Shown one piece after another: positions 13,301 through 17,171 of a stretch of 17,171 nt of DNA. Both the position numbers and the translations under genes were made by a program. The notes beneath the pieces are model-generated. The model searched no databases. It had not been told where the DNA came from and worked only from the letters and a program-made list of their open reading frames with translations. The DNA is from Chloroflexota bacterium (GTDB lineage Bacteria > Chloroflexota > Anaerolineae > CG2-30-64-16), in contig JAKPQT010000728.1 of NCBI GenBank assembly GCA_029555885.1, positions 1 through 17,171 of the forward strand, in the 5' to 3' direction. The stretch's first letter is position 1. Every line of letters starts with the position of its first letter.

Positions 13301-15388
13301 TGTGCGGTAGTCGCGGCCGTCATACCGGTGGTTGGACGGCGAGTCGAAGATGGGGTTGAAGTAGATGGCGGTGACGCCGAGGCTTTGGAGGTAATCCAGC
13401 TTGTCGAGTACGCCCTGGAGGTCGCCGCCGTAGAACGTGCTGCTGTAGGTCATGTGCCAGGGGTTCTCAGGCACATTCGGCTCCGGGTCGGGCACGATAG
13501 TGTTCCACGGCGCGATGGGCCATGCGTGGCCGCGCTCCGCCGGATAGAACCAGTCGGCCGCGGTTGGATCGTTCGTCTCATCGCCGTTGCGGAACCGGTC
13601 CGGGAAAATCTGATAGATGGTCGCGTTCTTCGCCCAGTCCGGCACGCTGTACGCGGGATCGTAGACATAGATATCGAAGGGCGTGATCTGGTTGCTGTTG
13701 GAGGCAGCGCCCCAGCCGCCGTCTGCCGCTGCATCGTCGCCGTAGTAGACGATCCTGTCGCCATCTACTGCCCCGAAAACGTATTGCAGGACAGTCAGAT
13801 GGTCGGGCGCCGTAAAGGTCGCTTCCCAGATGTCATAGCCCCAGACATTGTCGTCGGACGGCATGGTGGCAATCTTCGTCATGCGGTAGGTGCTGGCGCC
13901 CCCACCGAACACATCAGCCACTCGCACGCCGACCGCCTCCACATCGCCCGCGGTCGTGCGGAAGCGCAGGCGAATCTCGGTGCCCATCGTCACCGCGCCG
14001 AACGGCGTGCGGTAGAGCGGGTCGCGCGAGTCATGGCCGAGGCCGTCCCACCAGATGTCGCCGTCGATGCCCGGCTCGGTCGGGTTGTTGATGGTATCGC
14101 GTATCTCTTTGGTCGTGTCGTTGAAAGTAAACGTGACGGTGGAGCCGCCCGCGGGCACGACCAGACTGATGTTCGCGCCGCCCGGTGCACCGCCCGCGCC
14201 GTAGTTCTCGTCCCAGCTTTCGTTGACCGCAACCTTATACTCGTATGAGCCTGCGGGCAGGGTCAGCGTGATCTCATAGACGCCGTTCGCGTCCTTGTCC
14301 TTCATCCAACCCTTGAGGTTGTCGGGCGCCCAGTCTGCGCCGCCGGCCGCGCTCATCAGGCTGCCGACCAGCACGACAATCCGGCTGTTGGGCCGCGAGG
14401 CGACGTAGTTGTCGCTGCGGTCGTAGTACAAGTGGACCTGCTGGCCCGCCGTTGCGACGGTGAACGGGACGTTCGCACCGCCGGGCACGCCGTTCACGCC
14501 GTAGTTCTCGGTCCAGGAGCCGCCGACCGTCGCCTTGAACTCGTAGCTGCCGGGTGGAATCGCATTCGTGACGAACTTCCAGACGCCGTCGTTGTTGGTG
14601 TCGGTGGCTTGCGTGTTGAGGTTGTCGGGCGCCCAGTTGCCGCCCAGCCCTGCGGCTTCAGGGTAGCTGCCGGGGAAGGTGACCAGCAGCGCGGGCGGCG
14701 GGGGCGGCTCGCTGGACTGCACCTCTGCGCTGATGATGTGCGTCACCGGATCGTAGGTGAACAGGACATCCGAGCCGCCTGCGGGCACGGCCAGCGGGAG
14801 ATTCGCGCCCCCAGGATCGCCGTTCGCGCCGTAGTTGACATCCCAGCTCTCGTTGAGCGCGACCTTATACTCGTAGTTGCCGGCGGGCAGGGCCTTCGCC
14901 AGGAAGGTGTACTTGCCTTCACCGTTTGGTCCCTTGAGCAACGTCTTGAGGTTGTCGGGCATCCAGTCGCCGGCCGCGCCGGCTTCCGACTGGAAGCTGC
15001 CGACCGCGACCGCGATGACCTGGTTGACATTATCCGCCACATAGTGGTCCGTCGGGTCATAGTACCACTTGACGGTTTGGTCGGCGGCGAGGGTGAAGGG
15101 GACGTTGTTGGCAGGATACGCCTTGCTCCAGTCGCCGTCCTCGACGATCTTGTACTCATATGCGCCCGCGGGAACGACTGCATCGAACTTCCAGACGCCG
15201 TCGCTGTTGGCATCGGTCAGGTTCGTCGCGGGATCATTGTTCAGCCAGTCACCGCTGCCGCCGATCTCGCTCTCGAAGCTGCCGGCAACGTTGACCTGCG
15301 ACAATGCGGGGGCCGCCATCGCCAGCGGCGCGAGGGTCAACAGCATACTCAGGATGGTCAATAGCGCAATCAGACGATACTTCGACAT
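10337..15388 (-). CDS. Secreted multidomain amylopullulanase-type GH13 enzyme
   Basis: About 1683 residues, acting outside the cell on starch, glycogen or pullulan (alpha-1,4 and probably alpha-1,6 bonds). A signal peptide (1-25, ending LAMA) is followed by four X25-like repeats (32-440), a CBM34-like N-domain (441-580) and the GH13 barrel from ~590. The barrel has all four conserved regions: DLVPNH (724-729), GYRVDVAN with nucleophile D825, SETW with acid/base E854, and LLDSHD with D935. YYGDE follows near 986. Next come FN3 (~1141-1226), an unassigned beta domain, FN3 (~1365-1460), CBM20 (~1464-1565) and an Ig-like domain (~1572-1672). The protein ends VQVLFLPLVYR. The start at 15388 has GGAAGGAG 6 nt upstream and opens the signal peptide; an in-frame upstream start would spoil it. 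It is monocistronic with a long leader. Confidence 0.95.
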   Translation of the reverse strand: MSKYRLIALLTILSMLLTLAPLAMAAPALSQVNVAGSFESEIGGSGDWLNNDPATNLTDANSDGVWKFDAVVPAGAYEYKIVEDGDWSKAYPANNVPFTLAADQTVKWYYDPTDHYVADNVNQVIAVAVGSFQSEAGAAGDWMPDNLKTLLKGPNGEGKYTFLAKALPAGNYEYKVALNESWDVNYGANGDPGGANLPLAVPAGGSDVLFTYDPVTHIISAEVQSSEPPPPPALLVTFPGSYPEAAGLGGNWAPDNLNTQATDTNNDGVWKFVTNAIPPGSYEFKATVGGSWTENYGVNGVPGGANVPFTVATAGQQVHLYYDRSDNYVASRPNSRIVVLVGSLMSAAGGADWAPDNLKGWMKDKDANGVYEITLTLPAGSYEYKVAVNESWDENYGAGGAPGGANISLVVPAGGSTVTFTFNDTTKEIRDTINNPTEPGIDGDIWWDGLGHDSRDPLYRTPFGAVTMGTEIRLRFRTTAGDVEAVGVRVADVFGGGASTYRMTKIATMPSDDNVWGYDIWEATFTAPDHLTVLQYVFGAVDGDRIVYYGDDAAADGGWGAASNSNQITPFDIYVYDPAYSVPDWAKNATIYQIFPDRFRNGDETNDPTAADWFYPAERGHAWPIAPWNTIVPDPEPNVPENPWHMTYSSTFYGGDLQGVLDKLDYLQSLGVTAIYFNPIFDSPSNHRYDGRDYRTIAPSLGDLALFNLLDQETEARGMKLILDLVPNHVSSDSIYFDRFGRHPEVGACESVDSPYRDWFYFTPANPPGTGVCAGDANYEAWFGVVTLPKVNTTNNDAVREFWMRADDATAKYWLRQGADGYRVDVANEIHPSFFQEWRPILRTEDPEVQTYSETWNESDVRPMVLGDKFDSTMNYRFATALLSFLRDTPFSDGDGNLNLNPLEPSKFESALRGIQEDYPEPAWESAMNLLDSHDTNRAVVKLDHDGITGTGANRTPVNGFEDGKARLKTVAILQFTLPGAPTVYYGDEVGLAGFGSDVPRDDPYNRQPYPWADEPGYDALPDWRKADADLLAHYQAMGQIRAQYSFLRTGSWDTLLTDDAHDALAYARQNTEGVAVVVVNRAKTGQTIDVPVDGYLPNGLTFTDALNGGTVTVTDGTLTVTLNGLWGAVLVHEGEVVRPPAPANLRAVEDEGAVRLTWQAVPGATGYRVYRSYVSGGGYALLAEVTGTQYTDTDVVNSQTYYYVVRAVVDGLESENSNEVSAIPHLNLAGLLIEEPLVITHTIAAGQPTEPIYARVRVKFESEKPGALEGVILQVGYGLPGTLPGTWDTWQPMTFVKDYNDSPDQMLREWEQWTGVLYPDQLGEFTFLVRASTTGGRDWAYSGFHLGVTNGGTLIVVPSDDTTAPAAPTNLHVTGTTPDSISLAWDANTEPDLYGYEVYRRRLCGVPIGTWHAIATVTTGTAYVDRDVSTGCNYEYYIVAVDMAYNRSTASNHVEAVAEARMVQVTFNVTVPDFTPETDTVYLPGTLPEMGPWNPSLLAMTKTGANTWSATLEILDGTRLEYKYTRGSWDTVEWWEEIYELLNRVLTVDYGTDGTTIVNDTVPNWRDPLVVSSNPADGATGVPVSAALSVTFSRPIKPDSLAGKVTLTTNNTTVAGAVTYDDATKTVTFSPSAALLGGTTYTLTVGPNIMSDADGPMQDPYIVTFTTAGQRVQVLFLPLVYR
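14069..15295 (-). repeat. Four tandem X25-like starch-enzyme modules
   Basis: Four copies of ~92-110 residues lie at about 15020-15295, 14690-15019, 14381-14689 and 14069-14380. Each has the pattern (V)GSxxSExGxxGDW, PDNL, then PAGxYEYK and SWxxNYG. The first copy lacks the NYGxxGxPGGAN loop that the other three share. DNA blocks such as TTGTCGGGCGCCCAG recur in copies 3 and 4, which suggests recent duplication or conversion. These modules are typical of pullulanases and amylopullulanases. Confidence 0.85.
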
Positions 15389-15433
15389 ACGAAACTCCTT
15401 CCTATCCATGAAGGTGCGGATGTGCGCGAGCAC

Positions 15434-15471
15434 AAAAAAGGCCGTCACCCGCAAACGGGCGCGGCCTTTTT
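15434..15471 (-). terminator. Intrinsic terminator inside the amylopullulanase 5' leader (attenuator candidate)
   Basis: Read on the minus strand, an outer 10-bp stem (15462-15471 with 15435-15444) and an inner 6-bp stem (CGCCCG with CGGGTG) close a TTTG loop, with one bulged A. A run of six T follows (15439-15434). It lies 46 nt before the start codon and ~110 nt after the predicted transcription start, so transcripts must pass it to reach the gene. It also has a T5 run on the plus strand. Confidence 0.8.
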
Positions 15472-15587
15472 AACGCACTGGTAGATGGGACATAGACACA
15501 AGCGTCAAGGCATACCTCTTGGATCAGCACTGAAGCAAGATGGAATCGACGGCGGTCTGTACGGTTAACGCAACAAGCAGCGTTTTG

Positions 15588-15616
15588 ATACTAGCACAGC
15601 GGTGCCGCGGTGTCAA
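15588..15616 (-). promoter_or_regulatory. Consensus sigma-70-type promoter of the amylopullulanase gene
   Basis: On the minus strand a perfect TTGACA (15616-15611), a 17-bp spacer and TAGTAT (15593-15588) with a TGC extension form the best promoter in the window. The start is predicted near 15581, giving a ~190-nt leader. An inverted repeat, AACGC (15567-15571) with GCGTT (15580-15584), lies at the start site and could be an operator. Confidence 0.75.
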
Positions 15617-15623
15617 CAGGGTT

Positions 15624-15651
15624 TTGTGGAAGGTCATCAGCGTGCTATACT
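15624..15651 (+). promoter_or_regulatory. Promoter of the cytochrome P450 gene
   Basis: TGCTATACT (15643-15651) is an extended -10 element; TTGTGG at 15624-15629 is a plausible -35 with 16-bp spacing. The predicted start (~15658) is next to the ATG at 15659. The amylopullulanase -35 on the other strand lies 7 bp away, so the two promoters sit back to back. Confidence 0.65.
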
Positions 15652-15658
15652 TTCGTGC

Positions 15659-17038
15659 ATGGCAACACAATTTCCCCCTGGCCCGGGCAACCGGCCGCCC
15701 CTCGATGACCTGTCGGCTCTGCGTGACGGGCCGCACGCCTTCCTGCTCCAGGTCGCGCGCACCTACGGCCCGCTCGTGCGCTATCCCGTCGGACCGCTGG
15801 CCGTCTACTTCATCTGCGCGCCGGATGGGGTGAAGCACGTGCTGCAGGACAACCACCGTAACTATTGCAAGGACACCTTTCAGTACAACCTGTTGAGCAC
15901 GATCACCGGCCAGGGGCTGCTGACCAGTGACGGCGACTTCTGGCTGCGGCAGCGGCGGCTCGCCCAGCCCGCGTTCCACCGCACGCGCGTCGCGGCGTTT
16001 GCGCCGATGATGGCCGCGGCCGCTGAGGGCATGCTGGCGCGCTGGGACGAGCACGCGGCCCGCGGTGAGCCGCTGGACGTCGCGGCGGAGATGATGCACG
16101 TCGCGCTTCAGATTGTCGGCAAGGCGATGTTCAGTGCAGAGATCGGGGATCAGGCGGACGAGCTCGCGACTGCGACGCTGACCGTGCTCGATCATATCGT
16201 AGGTCGCGCGCGGACGTTCGGCGTTGTGCCGGAATGGCTGCCGACGCGCGGGAACCGTGCCCACCGCCGCGCCATGCGCGTGCTTGACCGCGCGGTGTAT
16301 GGCACGATCGACGCGCGGCGCACCTCACCCCCGGCCCCTCTCCTGTCCGAACAGGAGAGGGGTGCTCAGGACCTGCTCGCCATGCTCATGGCCGCGACGG
16401 ATGAACCGACCGGCGAGCGCATGAGCGACCAACACCTGCGCGATGAGTCCATGACCATGCTCATTGCGGGGCATGAGACGGTCGCGAGCGCGCTGGCGTG
16501 GACGTGGCAACTGCTGGCGGAGCACCCGGAGGCCGAGGCGCGGCTGCACGCGGAACTGGAAGAGGTGCTGGGCGGCCGCGCGGCCACGATGGCCGATCTG
16601 CCCAGGCTGCGCTACACCGAGTGGGTGTTCCAGGAGGCGCTGCGACTCTACCCGCCCGCGTGGATCATCACGCGCAAGGCGCTGGCCGACGACACGGTAT
16701 GCGGCTATCACGTGCCTGCGGGCGCGCTGGTCGTGTGCAGCCCATACGTGACCCACCGGCTGGCGGAAGTGTGGGATGAGCCGGATGCCTTCCGGCCGGA
16801 GCGATTCGCACCGGAGGCTGCCGCGGGCCGCCACCGATTCGCCTACTACCCGTTCGGCGGCGGCCCGCGGCTGTGCATCGGCAACTACTTCGCGCAGGTC
16901 GCGGCCAGCCTGATCATCGCGGCCGTCGCGCAGCGTTACCGCCTGCGACCGGTCGAGGGTCATCCGGTCGTGGTCGAGCCGGGCGTCACGCTCCGGCCGA
17001 AGCACGGGCTGATGATGCGGCCGGAAACGCGTGCATAG
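15659..17038 (+). CDS. Soluble cytochrome P450
   Basis: 459 residues, a complete bacterial P450 without an N-terminal membrane anchor. The enzyme would be a haem monooxygenase; its substrate cannot be read from sequence. Motifs seen: C-helix WLRQRR (95-100), I-helix AGHET (270-274), K-helix EALR (326-329), PERF (380-383) and the haem loop FGGGPRLCIG with ligand C406. The opening FPPGPGNRPPLDDL is the usual proline-rich hinge. The ATG at 15659 is chosen over an upstream ATG at 15602 because the extra residues are not P450-like and the promoter lies between them. No SD is present. An in-frame palindromic repeat adds about a dozen residues (~222-235) between helices H and I. No ferredoxin or reductase gene is adjacent, so redox partners must be elsewhere. 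Confidence 0.95.
   Translation: MATQFPPGPGNRPPLDDLSALRDGPHAFLLQVARTYGPLVRYPVGPLAVYFICAPDGVKHVLQDNHRNYCKDTFQYNLLSTITGQGLLTSDGDFWLRQRRLAQPAFHRTRVAAFAPMMAAAAEGMLARWDEHAARGEPLDVAAEMMHVALQIVGKAMFSAEIGDQADELATATLTVLDHIVGRARTFGVVPEWLPTRGNRAHRRAMRVLDRAVYGTIDARRTSPPAPLLSEQERGAQDLLAMLMAATDEPTGERMSDQHLRDESMTMLIAGHETVASALAWTWQLLAEHPEAEARLHAELEEVLGGRAATMADLPRLRYTEWVFQEALRLYPPAWIITRKALADDTVCGYHVPAGALVVCSPYVTHRLAEVWDEPDAFRPERFAPEAAAGRHRFAYYPFGGGPRLCIGNYFAQVAASLIIAAVAQRYRLRPVEGHPVVVEPGVTLRPKHGLMMRPETRA
16324..16363. repeat. Palindromic repeat embedded in frame in the P450 gene
   Basis: A CTCACCCCCGG lead-in precedes a perfect 12-bp inverted repeat, CCCCTCTCCTGT (16335-16346) and ACAGGAGAGGGG (16351-16362), with loop CCGA. 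This lead-in plus palindrome is a form I recognise from dispersed REP-like repeats in many GC-rich bacterial genomes, normally intergenic. Here it is read as TSPPAPLLSEQERG without breaking the frame. Confidence 0.75.
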
Positions 17039-17105
17039 CTCACGCAAAGGCGCCAAGAACGCAAAGCAAGTTAAGTTACAGCGGACTTGGCGTCTTTGCC
17101 TGAGC
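17039..17105. repeat. Dispersed palindromic repeat downstream of the P450 gene
   Basis: GCAAAGGCGCCAAG (17044-17057) and CTTGGCGTCTTTGC (17086-17099) are inverted copies matching at 13 of 14 positions, with CTCACGCAAAG-like and TTTGCCTGAG-like ends. The left arm includes a second GCAAAG unit (17061-17066). The CGCAAAGGCGC style is typical of small dispersed repeats in Chloroflexota and some other phyla. It may also act as the 3' hairpin of the P450 mRNA. Confidence 0.65.
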
Positions 17106-17171
17106 TTCTCGCGTGGGGCAAAACGTCAGATGTTCCGTCCAGGCGATGATCTCTGCTTGCGGCGCGGGGCT
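17076..17171 (-). CDS. Possible 3' end of a minus-strand gene, partial
   Basis: Reading in from the window edge on the minus strand, 31 codons (SPAPQAEIIAWTEHLTFCPT, then REAQAKTPSPL) end in TAA at 17078-17076. The last ~10 codons lie inside the dispersed repeat. Another minus-strand frame is also open across the edge, so coding status is uncertain. No family is recognised from so short a piece. Confidence 0.25.
   Translation of the reverse strand, partial: SPAPQAEIIAWTEHLTFCPTREAQAKTPSPL

Noticed and set aside
9974..14248. 1424-codon open frame on the plus strand
   Set aside because: It is antisense to the amylopullulanase gene, which has a signal peptide and all GH13 motifs. The antisense protein is Arg/Val/Gly/His-rich without recognisable domains, as expected from third-position GC bias.
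15602..15658. 19-residue N-terminal extension of the P450
   Set aside because: It would include the -35 and -10 elements as coding sequence and does not look like a P450 N-terminus or membrane anchor.
16324..16363. Terminator inside the P450 gene
   Set aside because: The palindrome lacks a U-tract on either side and carries the lead-in of a dispersed repeat, so a repeat element fits better.

Overview
The window is about 17.2 kb of GC-rich bacterial DNA with dense, well-spaced genes. Several features point to a Chloroflexota (Anaerolineae-like) genome: the gene families present, the secreted multidomain glycosidase ending in a VQVLFLPLVYR tail, and two dispersed palindromic repeats. This assignment is inference, because no rRNA or marker gene is present. 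There is no CRISPR array, insertion sequence, tRNA or rRNA in the window.

Layout. (1) 2-1132 (+) is the 3' part of a LytR-CpsA-Psr (LCP) cell-wall glycopolymer ligase, closed by a hairpin terminator. (2) 1316-4367 (+) is a tight five-gene signalling module: DRTGG protein, CBS-CBS-HATPase protein, second DRTGG protein, PHP-domain phosphoesterase, and a small HATPase protein. From family knowledge this set usually sits beside [FeFe]-hydrogenase/NADH-oxidoreductase genes. Here no hydrogenase gene follows: the run ends at a strong bidirectional terminator at about 4436-4475. (3) 4498-9238 (-) is a five-gene operon, in transcription order: a DUF2207 membrane protein with a poly-glycine tail, a two-TM wHTH zinc-ribbon protein, a YccF-family membrane protein, an unrecognised helical protein, and an SPFH-domain protein with a C-terminal excisionase-type HTH. 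It looks like an envelope or membrane-stress system, similar in composition to B. subtilis ydjFGHI, and is the best candidate for an under-described system here.

(4) 9307-10336 holds an orphan CDS that may be a nuclease-like phage-head relic, a candidate ~89-nt structured RNA on the minus strand, a terminator, and a small Pro/Gly-rich ORF. (5) 10337-15388 (-) encodes a secreted ~1683-residue amylopullulanase-type GH13 enzyme: four X25-like repeats, a CBM34-like domain, the catalytic barrel, FN3, FN3, CBM20 and an Ig-like domain. Its promoter lies about 190 nt upstream, and a strong intrinsic terminator sits inside that leader, suggesting attenuation. (6) 15659-17038 (+) is a divergently transcribed soluble cytochrome P450, probably leaderless, carrying an in-frame palindromic repeat. 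A second dispersed palindrome follows at 17039-17105.

Six putative promoters share an extended -10 element of the form (C)(T)GTGnTAnnnT, which ties the region's transcription map together.
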